A stretch of 64,000 bases of DNA. Source: an uncultured Hellea sp. (GTDB lineage Bacteria > Pseudomonadota > Alphaproteobacteria > Caulobacterales > Maricaulaceae). How positions within the stretch are numbered: the stretch's first letter is position 1; every line of letters begins with the position of its first letter. A model generated the notes under the pieces. It worked only from the letters and a program-made list of their open reading frames with translations. It was not told the origin of the DNA and made no database searches. The stretch covers positions 62,001 to 126,000 of the forward strand of contig CALLMD010000001.1 in NCBI GenBank assembly GCA_938007935.1, in the 5' to 3' direction. A program made the position numbers and the translations under genes. Of this stretch, positions 8,270 to 16,622 are shown piece after piece.

Positions 8270-8290
8270 TTACCCGACTTGATCGGGTAA
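8270..8290. repeat. REP-like palindrome
   Basis: Perfect 8-bp arms TTACCCGA and TCGGGTAA around CTTGA. This resembles the short palindromic repeats (GTCATT-xCCCGACTTGATCGGG) scattered between genes in many alphaproteobacteria. A decayed relative (TTGCCCGACTGATGCAA) lies near 8350-8367. Confidence 0.6.
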
Positions 8291-8361
8291 CCCATCATGA
8301 GGTGCTTCACGCGAATAAAGGCGAGTTCATCAAAGTTCGAGAAACGGATTGCCCGACTGAT

Positions 8362-8386
8362 GCAATTTGATGACGTCAAAATGCAC
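8362..8386. repeat. 25-bp imperfect repeat, copy 2
   Basis: Second copy of the repeat at 8215-8239, with two differences. It is followed by GGGTCAGGCAATGACG, which resembles the edge of the REP-like element. Confidence 0.6.
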
Positions 8387-8457
8387 GGGTCAGGCAATGA
8401 CGAAAGGGGAAAGAACACCCCCAAGAAAAAAAGACGGTTCTGTGCTGCAAGCAGAGT

Positions 8458-8477
8458 CGGATTTTAAAAAAAATCCG
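8458..8477. other. Perfect hairpin (8-bp stem, AAAA loop)
   Basis: CGGATTTT and AAAATCCG flank AAAA. It is the first of three stem-loops that follow each other closely. It has no downstream T-run on the + strand, so it is not a simple terminator. Confidence 0.5.
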
Positions 8478-8489
8478 TGAAAAGCGATC

Positions 8490-8529
8490 TCCTCGGTTGA
8501 TTTTTTCCTTCGGAAAAATTCAACGAGGA
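8490..8529. other. Long hairpin, possible structured RNA
   Basis: The arm from 8490 (TCCTCG-GTTGA...) pairs with the arm ending at 8529 (...CAACGAGGA) over about 17 base pairs, with one bulged G, one T-T mismatch and a three-base loop. A third small stem, TCAGG-TAC-CCTGA, follows near 8540-8555. Three stems in about 100 bases with no reading frame suggest a transcribed structured element, but no RNA family was recognised. Confidence 0.4.
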
Positions 8530-8834
8530 CAGTCCGCAGAGTCAGGTACCCTGATGGAGCACCAAAAATAAAAAATGTTTTACAAGGCCCTAACCCTGCG
8601 GCGATGATTTTAGAATAACGGCACTAGGTAATCCCGAAGTCTGAGCGGTACGATGGCTGTCGCCACCTGACCCAGCCGGTCTGGCTTCCACGTTACAATG
8701 ACCCGGCACAACTGTGGTCGTTCGTGCATTTGAAGAGTTCACTTGCATCTCGCAAATGAACCAAGCAAATACTCCACAGCGCTCAGTCTCATCGTCTAAC
8801 CCACCAGCAAGTAACGATCTCTCACCTGTCCTAG

Positions 8835-8881
8835 GCAATTGCTTCGTGCAATTGCGTTTCGCAAATGCACTATGCAAATGC
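8835..8881. repeat. Array of four GCAAWTGC units at exact 13-bp period
   Basis: Units start at 8835 (GCAATTGC), 8848 (GCAATTGC), 8861 (GCAAATGC) and 8874 (GCAAATGC), each followed by a different five-base spacer. Two similar units (GCAAATGA at 8752, GCAAATAC at 8765) stand 13 bases apart about 70 bases upstream. The period is not a multiple of three, so it is not a coding repeat. Confidence 0.6.
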
Positions 8882-9060
8882 ACAATGGGCCAAAACTACA
8901 TCATCGAGGATAGTTTCCCGACAATAGATGAAATATAGGCCAGCTTTCTATAGCGAGGATTAATCTCTTAAGAAGTGTTGAAAAGACAGAAGAATTTGGG
9001 AGTTAGAGCGAGGATTGTGCGACGAGCAAACTATTATCCGCAAGGCTGAAAGTTTACTCT

Positions 9061-9089
9061 ATCACTTCAGATATTTTTCGTGAAGTGAT
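9061..9089. promoter_or_regulatory. Inverted repeat, possible operator or hairpin
   Basis: ATCACTTCA (9061-9069) and TGAAGTGAT (9081-9089) are perfect 9-bp arms separated by 11 bases. A half-site TGAAGTGAT recurs around 9323-9331, about 30 bases before the NhaC-type gene. Its function is unknown. Confidence 0.4.
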
Positions 9090-9360
9090 TAGGGATAAAA
9101 CTTTGTGCCAGTGATTGAAGATATTGCTCAGGCTTTCAAGCCTCGATTTCTGAAACTGCTCGAACGAAAAATTGAGGAAACCGTTTTAACTACGATTTCA
9201 CAAAACATCATAGACAGTCTGCATGATAGCGAGTAGTTTATCTAAGTTCACTTTCTTCTCTGTTGATTTTATCAAGTTTTGCTGCTTTTTAGCGAGAGTA
9301 GAATCTAAAGCAGGCATAATGAAGTGATGTTTGTTCTATTCGTGAACGAGGTCTAATGAA

Positions 9361-10863
9361 ATGACAGCCGACCCTAGCTTTGCCTCGATTATTCCCATCA
9401 TCATAACGCTGATATTATCTTTATTCACACGTAATGTAGTTATTGGGCTGTTCTTCGGAATACTGTCTGGTGTCTTGTTGCTTTATGGCCTCAACCCGTT
9501 TGCCGCTATGGATAAGCTCATAGGTCATTATCTCGTAGGACAGGTGTCAGATAGCTATAACGCTTCCGTTATTACGCTTTTGGTGTTTATTGGCGGGTTT
9601 ATTCACCTGATTGAAAAATCTGGCGGCGGTCCCGCCTTTGCTAACTCTGTTACGCGATACATTAATTCCAAGCGCAAAGGTCAAATGTTTGCATGGATGG
9701 GTGGCGTCGTGCTGTTTTTCTCTGATATTGGAACGCCGCTAATTGTCGGGCCCATTTTTCAACCTCTCTTTGACAAGATGAAATTGTCGCGTGAAAAGCT
9801 AGCTATGATTGTGGACTCAACCGCTTCACCCGTAGCGATCCTTGTGCCGTTTATTGGCTGGGGCGTGTATATCATGAGCCTGATCGATAACGAAATCGGA
9901 ACCCTTTACCCAGACCTAAACTCTCTTGAAATATTCGTAGAAGCTGTGCCGTTTCAGTTTTATGCCATTTTGGCGGTGCTCCTCATTCCGTGGTTGACTT
10001 TAAGCCTAACCGACATTGGCCCAATGGCGGTGGCTGAACGGACGGCCGCAAAGGGTTTGGCAAGTCGCGGTATGTTACGAGGCGAAGGCGGGAAAGCACC
10101 TGAAATTTTCACCCATGAAAAGGCAAGTGCTAGCTTTGTTTTTATTCCGCTTATCCTTTTGGCCGCAACATTGCTCATTGTCATCATTCCACTAGGATTT
10201 CCGAGCAAGCCCGTACCCGGCGCAGTTTTTAGAACGGCGCTGGCAACGGGATATTTCTTCGCAGCTGTCGCTATCATTCTATTAATGGCGAAGAACGGCG
10301 TCAGGCCTTTAATGGAGAGCATCGGTCTTTATCTCAAAGGTATGAATGGCATGATGCAAATCGCTATCATTCTGGTTCTAGCTTGGAGCTTAAGTGTTAT
10401 CGGGAAAGATCTGGGCGCCCCCGCTTATATTGCTGGCGTCGTTGAAAATGGATTTCCGCCTTGGCTTCTCCCGGCTATTGTGTTTCTGCTTGGCGGAATA
10501 ATTTCATTCGCCACGGGGTCATCATGGGGAACATTTGCTTTGATGTTCCCCTTGGTTATCCCTGCAGCAGCGGCGCTAGATGCCCCTTTGGCGGTAGTCG
10601 TTGCCTCAGTGCTCTCAGGCGGCTTATTTGGAGATCACTGCTCACCTATTTCAGACTCAACCATTCTGTCTTCAACAGGCGCCGGATGTGATCAAATTGA
10701 GCATTTTAGAACGCAGCTCCCTTACGCCTTGTTAAATGGTTGTGTGGCTTTTTGTGTCTTTCTACTGGCGGGAATTTATCCAAACGCCTTAATGTTGCTT
10801 CTTGCTATTGCTATTCAAATTGCAGTGTTGTTTTCGGTCACGAAATTGACGGCCCGTGAGTGA
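9361..10863 (+). CDS. NhaC-family Na+/H+ antiporter-like transporter
   Basis: A 500-residue inner-membrane protein with about 11-12 hydrophobic segments. The strongest family marks are SDIGTPLIVGPIF near residue 120, SSWGTFALMFPL near 385 and GDHCSPISDSTILSSTGAGC near 425. Characterised NhaC proteins exchange Na+ for H+, but the superfamily also carries organic acids and amino acids. The next gene, an asparaginase, begins three bases after the stop, so a role in moving asparagine, aspartate or a counter-ion is plausible. The start is ATG 9361, with GAGG nine bases upstream. The long intergenic region lies in front. Confidence 0.85.
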   Translation: MTADPSFASIIPIIITLILSLFTRNVVIGLFFGILSGVLLLYGLNPFAAMDKLIGHYLVGQVSDSYNASVITLLVFIGGFIHLIEKSGGGPAFANSVTRYINSKRKGQMFAWMGGVVLFFSDIGTPLIVGPIFQPLFDKMKLSREKLAMIVDSTASPVAILVPFIGWGVYIMSLIDNEIGTLYPDLNSLEIFVEAVPFQFYAILAVLLIPWLTLSLTDIGPMAVAERTAAKGLASRGMLRGEGGKAPEIFTHEKASASFVFIPLILLAATLLIVIIPLGFPSKPVPGAVFRTALATGYFFAAVAIILLMAKNGVRPLMESIGLYLKGMNGMMQIAIILVLAWSLSVIGKDLGAPAYIAGVVENGFPPWLLPAIVFLLGGIISFATGSSWGTFALMFPLVIPAAAALDAPLAVVVASVLSGGLFGDHCSPISDSTILSSTGAGCDQIEHFRTQLPYALLNGCVAFCVFLLAGIYPNALMLLLAIAIQIAVLFSVTKLTARE

Positions 10864-10866
10864 TAA

Positions 10867-11820
10867 GTGTCAATGACGTCTCGTATTTTAGCAATTTCAC
10901 TGGGCGGAACAATTGCGCTCTCTGTAAAAGACGGGAAAGCTGTCGCGACAGATGGCGCTGATCAGCTGGTCAGTAAAGTTGCTTTACAAAAAACTGAAGT
11001 CAAATGGTCAACCCATCAATTTCTCAATAAAGATAGCATCGATATCACTCTGGGTGATCTCGCCCGTTTATGCTTTTTTATCAATTCTAAAAGCGCAGAA
11101 TTTAGCGGCTTTATTGTTACGACAGGCACGGATACGCTAGAAGAGGTTTCTTATTTCCTTCACGAGGCTTTCGGTGACAGGTTAAACATAATTGTTACCG
11201 GTGCTATGCGCCCGCCTTATTCGAAAAACTTCGATGGAGCCGTAAATTTCAATTTTGCCACGACGACAAGTCTGTCTCATATAAGCCAAAATCACGGTGT
11301 TTTCGTTGCCATTTCCGGACATGTCATACCCGCTATGCATGTCGCCAAAAAAAGTTCTGTGCGATTAGACTCATTCGAGCCAGTCTATAGTCATAACTTT
11401 AATGCACATATGAACCCTCAAAGTCGTCAAAATGAGACGTATTTTGAAAATATACTGCCTGATGTTTCTGCTTTTAGTGACATAAATATACCTATTGTGG
11501 CTGTTTCAATAGGAACTAAATTTTGCCCTATTTTTTTTGAAGCAGCTGATGGATGCGTTATCTCTTGTCCAGGGGCGTTCTCACTTCCTGAGAGTATAAT
11601 CCCTAAACTCCAAGAGTTAGCAGTAAATATCCCCATTGTGCTGGCGAGCCGGTGCATTCACAATGAACCGGTGCCAGATGGTATATATCCCGGATATCAG
11701 AAAAGGCAGGAAGCCCTTGGCTTTTTAATCAGAGAATATGCAGGATTGTCCCCGCAACAATCCAGATTGAAATTGGTTTTTGATATTCTAAGAACACGCC
11801 AAGTAAACGCATGCAAATAG
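10867..11820 (+). CDS. L-asparaginase family protein
   Basis: A 317-residue asparaginase that should hydrolyse asparagine to aspartate and ammonia. The two catalytic triads are visible: Thr15 in GGTIA, and Thr88-Asp89 in TTGTDT, followed by TGAMRP and the AKKSSVRLDSF region. It has no signal peptide, so it is cytoplasmic. The start is GTG 10867, or ATG 10873 two codons later. It sits three bases behind the NhaC-type transporter and is surely cotranscribed with it. The conserved serine after TGAMRP (usually LSxDG) reads SKNFDG. GC content falls in the second half. Confidence 0.85.
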   Translation: MSMTSRILAISLGGTIALSVKDGKAVATDGADQLVSKVALQKTEVKWSTHQFLNKDSIDITLGDLARLCFFINSKSAEFSGFIVTTGTDTLEEVSYFLHEAFGDRLNIIVTGAMRPPYSKNFDGAVNFNFATTTSLSHISQNHGVFVAISGHVIPAMHVAKKSSVRLDSFEPVYSHNFNAHMNPQSRQNETYFENILPDVSAFSDINIPIVAVSIGTKFCPIFFEAADGCVISCPGAFSLPESIIPKLQELAVNIPIVLASRCIHNEPVPDGIYPGYQKRQEALGFLIREYAGLSPQQSRLKLVFDILRTRQVNACK

Positions 11821-11984
11821 GCCGTATGCGTCAGATTTTAGCTCAATAGAAGCTCTTGCTGATAGGCTATAGCGCTAATGATTGCATTTTTCTTTTCTAA
11901 TCTTGTCTTTCTTAGCGTCGCTAAAGCTTGCCACAAAAAATCACCCCTACCCAACTCCTCTATTTATGCTATTGAGCGCCCGCT

Positions 11985-13166
11985 ATGAGCACGACTTTAA
12001 TATCAGAGACGCAGCGACCGATTGCGCCGCCTACCAGTGACGGCCTTATCCGCCTTGTCGGCTTGGGGCGCGCCGAGATTGCGGCGCATCTTTCCGCGCA
12101 TGAGCCTGTGCTGGGGATAGAGCCTAAGAAAATCCGCATGCGGACCAAGCAGCTTTTCCATTGGATTTATAATTACGGCGTGACGGAGTGGTCACAAATG
12201 ACCAATATCGCCAAGCCGATGCGCGCCAAGCTTGAAACTGTTTTCTCGCTCGCGCGGCCCGAAGTGATAGAGCGCCAAATCAGTGTGGACGGCACGCGCA
12301 AATATCTTATACGCATGGCCCCCGGTATTGAGGTTGAGAGCGTCTTTATTCCTGATGTGTCCAAGACGGGGGCGCTATGTGTGTCCTCTCAAGTGGGCTG
12401 TACGCTGACCTGTAAGTTTTGCCATACGGGAACGCAAAAGCTGGTGCGCAATTTAACGGCGCGCGAGATTGTGCTGCAAGTTATTATTGCCCGTGATGAT
12501 TTAGGTGAATGGCCGACGACGCAGGAAAACCGTAAGCTCACCAATATCGTCTTTATGGGCATGGGGGAGCCGCTCTATAACACCGAGCAAGTGGGCGATA
12601 GTCTGGATATTATTTGCGATCCTGAAGGGCTGGGCATTGGGCGGCGGCGTATTACGGTTTCGACCTCTGGCGTTGTGCCTGAAATCGGGCCTATGGGGGC
12701 GCGCACCTCGGCGATGCTTGCCATTTCTTTGCATGCGGCCAATGATGAGCTGCGCGAGCAAATCATGCCGATTAACCGCAAATATCCGCTCAAAGAGCTG
12801 ATGCAGGCCTGCCGTGATTATCCGGGGCTCTCAAACTCGCGCCGTATCACATTTGAATATGTCATGCTTAAGGATGTGAATGATCAGCCTTGGCATGCCA
12901 AACAGCTTATCCGCCTGCTTAAGGGTATTCCTGCCAAAGTTAATCTGATCCCCTTTAACCCCTGGCCGGGGACTGATTATGAGTGCTCTGACTGGGAGAC
13001 GATTGAAACCTTTGCCGATATTGTGAACCGCGCGGGCTATGCTTCGCCTATCCGCACGCCGCGCGGGCGAGATATTCTCGCGGCCTGCGGGCAGCTTAAA
13101 TCCGAGTCAGAGAAGATGCGCGCGAGTGAAAAGAGAAAATCCGCGCAACAAACGCCTGAGTCGTAA
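11985..13166 (+). CDS. rlmN: 23S rRNA (adenine2503-C2)/tRNA methyltransferase RlmN
   Basis: A 393-residue radical SAM methyltransferase that methylates C2 of A2503 in 23S rRNA and A37 of some tRNAs. The cluster motif is C139-x3-C143-x2-C146 (CTLTCKFC), followed by [30 protein letters not shown] and SLHA, all signature RlmN strings. ILAACGQL near residue 368 carries the methyl-accepting cysteine. The start ATG 11985 has no good ribosome site, but the family N-terminus fits. A hydrophilic lysine-rich tail of about 20 residues follows the last motif. Confidence 0.95.
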   Translation: MSTTLISETQRPIAPPTSDGLIRLVGLGRAEIAAHLSAHEPVLGIEPKKIRMRTKQLFHWIYNYGVTEWSQMTNIAKPMRAKLETVFSLARPEVIERQISVDGTRKYLIRMAPGIEVESVFIPDVSKTGALCVSSQVGCTLTCKFCHTGTQKLVRNLTAREIVLQVIIARDDLGEWPTTQENRKLTNIVFMGMGEPLYNTEQVGDSLDIICDPEGLGIGRRRITVSTSGVVPEIGPMGARTSAMLAISLHAANDELREQIMPINRKYPLKELMQACRDYPGLSNSRRITFEYVMLKDVNDQPWHAKQLIRLLKGIPAKVNLIPFNPWPGTDYECSDWETIETFADIVNRAGYASPIRTPRGRDILAACGQLKSESEKMRASEKRKSAQQTPES

Positions 13167-13275
13167 AATTATCACTTTTAAATAAAAGACTTGAGTTTAT
13201 AGCATCTCTAGCACATTGACTTTTCAGCATAGCGTTGTGGGCGCGCCTTAGTTAAATAGATTAACGGACCACAAT

Positions 13276-13689
13276 ATGATACCTGCCCTCGATAGCCTTG
13301 CAAATGGGTTTCCATGGCTGATATTTTATCTCTTAGTTGTCACAGCCATTTATCTTTTGGGTCTTTTCATTTACGTCAAACTAACGCCTCATAAAGAATT
13401 AGAGCTCGTTCAAAATGGCAATATGGCCGCCGCTGTTTCCTTCAGCGCGCTTGTCATCAGCCTCGCCCTGCCGCTGGCCGCCTGTTTGGTGAATAAATTC
13501 AGCCTGTTTGACGTGGCCTTATGGGGCACAATTAGCCTCTTTTTGCAGCTCTTCTTATTCCGTCTGACGGACGCCATATTTAAAGGCATGCCCCAGCGCA
13601 TTGTCGATGATGAAGTGCCTGCCGCCACGGTTCTTGCCGCCTTTAAGCTCGCAGGGTCTATCATTCTCGCCTTTGCAATTTCTGGCTAG
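13276..13689 (+). CDS. DUF350 (YjfL-like) inner-membrane protein
   Basis: A 137-residue protein with four hydrophobic helices (about 13-34, 50-70, 77-96, 118-137), the layout of the DUF350/UPF0719 family. Family marks are NMAAAVSFSALVIS in helix 2 and RIVDDEVPAATVLAAFKLAG before and in helix 4. Function is unknown; relatives are often next to envelope-stress genes. It is followed after nine bases by the trypsin-like protease, so the two are probably one operon. Confidence 0.8.
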   Translation: MIPALDSLANGFPWLIFYLLVVTAIYLLGLFIYVKLTPHKELELVQNGNMAAAVSFSALVISLALPLAACLVNKFSLFDVALWGTISLFLQLFLFRLTDAIFKGMPQRIVDDEVPAATVLAAFKLAGSIILAFAISG

Positions 13690-13698
13690 GCGTCTGCT

Positions 13699-14493
13699 AT
13701 GTGGCGGAAAATCCCTGACTGGCTGTTTTATTTAATTATCGTTATTCTGATTTATGCCAATTCCAATCGGGCATCTGAAAAAATAGACGCACCTGCCCCG
13801 CCGCCGGAACTCGGCGAAATGCTCCCCAGTGAAAGCCCGCGGGATGAACGTGTTATCGTTAATGTGCCCAAAGCCCAGTCAGGTATTGGGACGGCCTTTG
13901 CGATAGATAATAAGGGACACTGGATGACAGCGCGCCATGTTGTCGATAGTTGCTCTGAGGTCGGCATTAATATTGGCGGGCGCAAAGTACTAAAAACAAC
14001 GGCTGAAGTCTCGCCAGATACCGATACCGCGATTTTAACCTCTCGCTGGAAACGTCAGCCTCTGGCCAATGATCTTTATTCAGACCGTCAGATTGGCGAG
14101 CGCGGTTTTTTCTTTGGCTTCCCGCAAGGACGCCCCGGAGAGGTAGTGGGGTCTTTGCTAGCAAGAAACCGTATGCTGGTGCGCGGGCGCTATAAATCTG
14201 ATGAGGCTATTCTCGCTTGGTCAGAGGTCAGCCGTACAAAAGGACTTTTTGGCTCGCTGGGCGGGCTTAGCGGCGCGCCCGTTATGGATGTTGATGGAGA
14301 AGTGATCGGCGTTGTATCAGCTGAAAGTCCGCGGCGCGGGCGCATCTATACGGTCACACCTGAAAACCTACGCACCCTCATCACGAGCTACGCGGGTAAC
14401 CCCAAACCCCTGACCCTGCAAAGCTATGGTCTCCAAGCCGATAAGTTAAGGCGCGATCGGCGCATTGCCCAAGTCGTTTGCATGGTCAATTAA
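13699..14493 (+). CDS. Membrane-anchored trypsin-like serine protease
   Basis: 264 residues. A single hydrophobic segment (8-20) would anchor it with the body in the periplasm. The triad can be read as His80 (MTARHVVD), Asp109 (SPDTDTAIL) and Ser191 (GGLSGAPV), each in the expected trypsin-like surroundings. No PDZ domain follows, unlike DegP. It lies between the DUF350 protein and an extensin-like protein on the same strand, which points to an envelope function. The natural substrate is unknown. Confidence 0.8.
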   Translation: MWRKIPDWLFYLIIVILIYANSNRASEKIDAPAPPPELGEMLPSESPRDERVIVNVPKAQSGIGTAFAIDNKGHWMTARHVVDSCSEVGINIGGRKVLKTTAEVSPDTDTAILTSRWKRQPLANDLYSDRQIGERGFFFGFPQGRPGEVVGSLLARNRMLVRGRYKSDEAILAWSEVSRTKGLFGSLGGLSGAPVMDVDGEVIGVVSAESPRRGRIYTVTPENLRTLITSYAGNPKPLTLQSYGLQADKLRRDRRIAQVVCMVN

Positions 14494-14512
14494 ACTTTCC
14501 CATAATAGAGTT

Positions 14513-15220
14513 ATGTGGAAACGCTCGGGCTTATTATTTTTTGCTATCATTGCGCTTGCCCTCTTGGGGGCTTTGGGGCTTGACCGCACAGTTGGGCATC
14601 ATCATTTGCCATGGCGAAGTCTGAACCCCGAAGCGCCGATAGGATTTGCGACCAAGACCCAGTTTCTGCGTCTCGCTGTGTCACCTTCCAAAACCTGCAT
14701 GGATATGGCGCAAAATGCTAAGCTGCTAAATTCTGTTCCAGCTGAGGCGCATAAACCTAACAAACAATGCGGCTGGAATATCGCGCGTACCTTTTATGGC
14801 GACGCAGCAGTGACGCTAAAACCCGGCGAAGCCAATATGCAATGTCCGCTGGCTCTGGGGAGCTATATATGGATACGAGAGCTAAATGCCCTCGCCCAAA
14901 AGCATTTTCAGACTGAGCTCAAAAACATCCATCATGTCGGGACATATTCTTGTCGGCGGCAAAACGGAAATAATTCTAGAGCTTGGAGCGAACATGCATT
15001 CGCTAATGCTTGGGACATTACGGGCTTTGAGCTAAAGGATGGGCGGGTCATATCTATCCAAAAGGATTGGAAAGGTGATGATAAAACCCGCCGTAAGTTC
15101 CTCAGGGATGCAAGAAACAAAGCCTGTAAAATCTTTCGAGTTACCCTAAGCCCAGATTTTAACGACGCTCACTATGATCACTTTCATGTCGATATGGGGC
15201 CCAATTTCAGCTGCCGCTAA
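14513..15220 (+). CDS. Extensin-like protein, probable periplasmic LAS-type peptidase
   Basis: 235 residues from ATG 14513; a longer frame from 14465 would overlap the protease gene. An N-terminal hydrophobic segment (about 5-22) suggests a signal anchor. The C-terminal half is the extensin-like domain common in alphaproteobacteria: four spaced cysteines, SEHAFANAWDI and HYDHFHVDMGP. The His-x6-Asp and His-x-His pairs resemble zinc ligands of LAS (VanY/D,D-carboxypeptidase-like) enzymes, so a role on peptidoglycan is possible. Its stop overlaps that of the convergent DUF2793 gene. Confidence 0.8.
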   Translation: MWKRSGLLFFAIIALALLGALGLDRTVGHHHLPWRSLNPEAPIGFATKTQFLRLAVSPSKTCMDMAQNAKLLNSVPAEAHKPNKQCGWNIARTFYGDAAVTLKPGEANMQCPLALGSYIWIRELNALAQKHFQTELKNIHHVGTYSCRRQNGNNSRAWSEHAFANAWDITGFELKDGRVISIQKDWKGDDKTRRKFLRDARNKACKIFRVTLSPDFNDAHYDHFHVDMGPNFSCR

Positions 15221-16509
15221 TTGCTTGTCCATTTTTCCCATTTCGGAATAAAGGGCAAATATCCATAAGGCTGTACCGTTTGCAAATCATGCACGGGAGT
15301 GAGCTGCCAGTTTTCCGAAAAACCATTTTCAATTTCATTGGCCGTATTATTGGCATATAGATGGCTAGCTGCTCCAGAAAAACGTAGGTCCGCTGTGGTG
15401 CCGTTACCCGTTTTAATCAAGAAACTTTGACAAGGCTGGAATGTCCTTACATTACGCACCATCACGCCCGCTCCATTTGTCCCTAAAGTGATTGCATACC
15501 AGCCAGTCTCCAAAATCGATGGAACCGAAGGCTCAAACTCCTTATGCCCTGCAACATCGGCAGGATGAGTTCCAAAATCAGCTGCGCGCTCACCAATCTG
15601 CCAATTATTACCATCTGCTTCTCCGAGCTTATATATTCCCGCTCGCATTATACTGCCCGCCGTCGAACTTGCGATAGGTTGAGCTACAAAGCCGCCAACA
15701 ATTTTGGTTGGACGGTCAACATAAACAGGACAGAAATAGACTCGGTTCTTTGCCAAGGTTAAGTTTTGACGCCCATAAAAGCTCGTAGTCACATTCGGAA
15801 CTCCGTAATGATAATCCGCGCCGCCACTTTCAACAACTGAGCTTCCCATCTTTACGACGTCCGTCCCGCTTGGGAATGAAACGCTTCCGGTTCCTGAATT
15901 CGCAATCAGGCTATCTTTAAAGTTAGCCCCATCAATACTCACCTTTAAATGCAGATTATCATCACCCGTCAAACCGAGCTCAGCTTTAGATATATATTGC
16001 GTTTGCAGCATGAGACTCGCGGTTTCATCCGTGCCGGATTTGTTAATTTTAAGCTGCTGTCCATCGCCCTCATGATCAAATAATATGGCGGGGCTTCTTA
16101 CGGATAATCGATTTGTTGTATCCGCTTGCGCGTTAATACCGATCAAGCTTACGTCTTGAATAACGTCTTGCCCAATGAGCGATCGCCAGGATGATCCGTC
16201 AAATATGTGAAGATCTGACACGGCTTCTATATAGGCGCGCCACCCTGGTTTGGGCGCATAATATGCCCATGCCCCATCTTGATAGGCTGCAATTGCATTT
16301 GCATGAGCTATAAATTCACCTTCTGGCGCGCTTCCGATAATTATGCGCTGCCCATTCACGGGAGAGTCTGGGGGCGTATTTGTCACCAACGTCACCGAAA
16401 GCTGCACAATGGCATCAAGTTGTCTTAGCGCTTCATTATGTGTGACATGCTTCTGGGCTTGGGCCGGGGCAAGATAGGGGAGTTTAAGATTGGGGCTGAT
16501 GAGGTCCAT
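15217..16509 (-). CDS. DUF2793 domain protein (phage/GTA-associated)
   Basis: A 430-residue protein. The first 100 residues are a DUF2793 domain (LKLPYLAPAQAQKHVTHNEAL, then LHIFDGSSWR), found in alphaproteobacterial tail fibre-like and gene-transfer-agent-associated proteins. The rest is beta-rich, with no signal peptide, and ends in a Trp/Gly-rich part likely to be a sugar- or receptor-binding head. It is alone here, about 44 kb from the GTA tail protein at the right edge. Its start follows AAGGAAAT, itself preceded by an inverted repeat (16519-16537). Confidence 0.75.
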   Translation of the reverse strand: MDLISPNLKLPYLAPAQAQKHVTHNEALRQLDAIVQLSVTLVTNTPPDSPVNGQRIIIGSAPEGEFIAHANAIAAYQDGAWAYYAPKPGWRAYIEAVSDLHIFDGSSWRSLIGQDVIQDVSLIGINAQADTTNRLSVRSPAILFDHEGDGQQLKINKSGTDETASLMLQTQYISKAELGLTGDDNLHLKVSIDGANFKDSLIANSGTGSVSFPSGTDVVKMGSSVVESGGADYHYGVPNVTTSFYGRQNLTLAKNRVYFCPVYVDRPTKIVGGFVAQPIASSTAGSIMRAGIYKLGEADGNNWQIGERAADFGTHPADVAGHKEFEPSVPSILETGWYAITLGTNGAGVMVRNVRTFQPCQSFLIKTGNGTTADLRFSGAASHLYANNTANEIENGFSENWQLTPVHDLQTVQPYGYLPFIPKWEKWTSN

Positions 16510-16518
16510 GAGATTTCC

Positions 16519-16537
16519 TTGTTGATTAATTCAACAA
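16519..16537 (-). promoter_or_regulatory. Inverted repeat in the leader of the DUF2793 gene
   Basis: TTGTTGA and TCAACAA are perfect 7-bp arms around TTAAT, ending ten bases before the start codon at 16509 and just in front of the ribosome site. It could be an operator or an mRNA hairpin. Confidence 0.4.
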
Positions 16538-16622
16538 AGATATGACCTCTTAGGTTTGTGAGGATTAATCTCTTTAAATCTATATAATCAGAGCGCTTAA
16601 ACTAAATTGAGTTAGGGTTAAA

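Larger units (their letters stand above)
8205..9360. other. Long intergenic region with REP-like repeats, hairpins and a 13-bp periodic array
   Basis: About 1.15 kb without a convincing gene. From left to right it holds a doubled TTAGGGCAA just after the apaG stop, a diverged pair of 25-bp repeats, a REP-like palindrome, a run of three hairpins (8458-8560), an array of 8-bp units at 13-bp intervals, an inverted repeat at 9061-9089, and unfeatured AT-rich sequence up to the NhaC gene. A 44-codon frame from GTG 9105 to 9236 is open but has no family resemblance. An ncRNA or degraded genes are possible contents. Confidence 0.6.

Noticed and set aside
8714-8938. 74-codon open frame
   Set aside because: It overlaps the 13-bp periodic array, has no ribosome site or family resemblance, and the array period breaks codon logic.
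9105-9236. 44-codon open frame from GTG
   Set aside because: The peptide is plausible in composition, but it is short, has only a weak ribosome site and no recognised relatives. I kept it as a note in the intergenic entry.
8205-9360. Possible tmRNA, RNase P RNA or SRP RNA
   Set aside because: I looked for the T-loop, the tag ending in Ala-Ala and the conserved SRP and RNase P motifs on both strands and found none.
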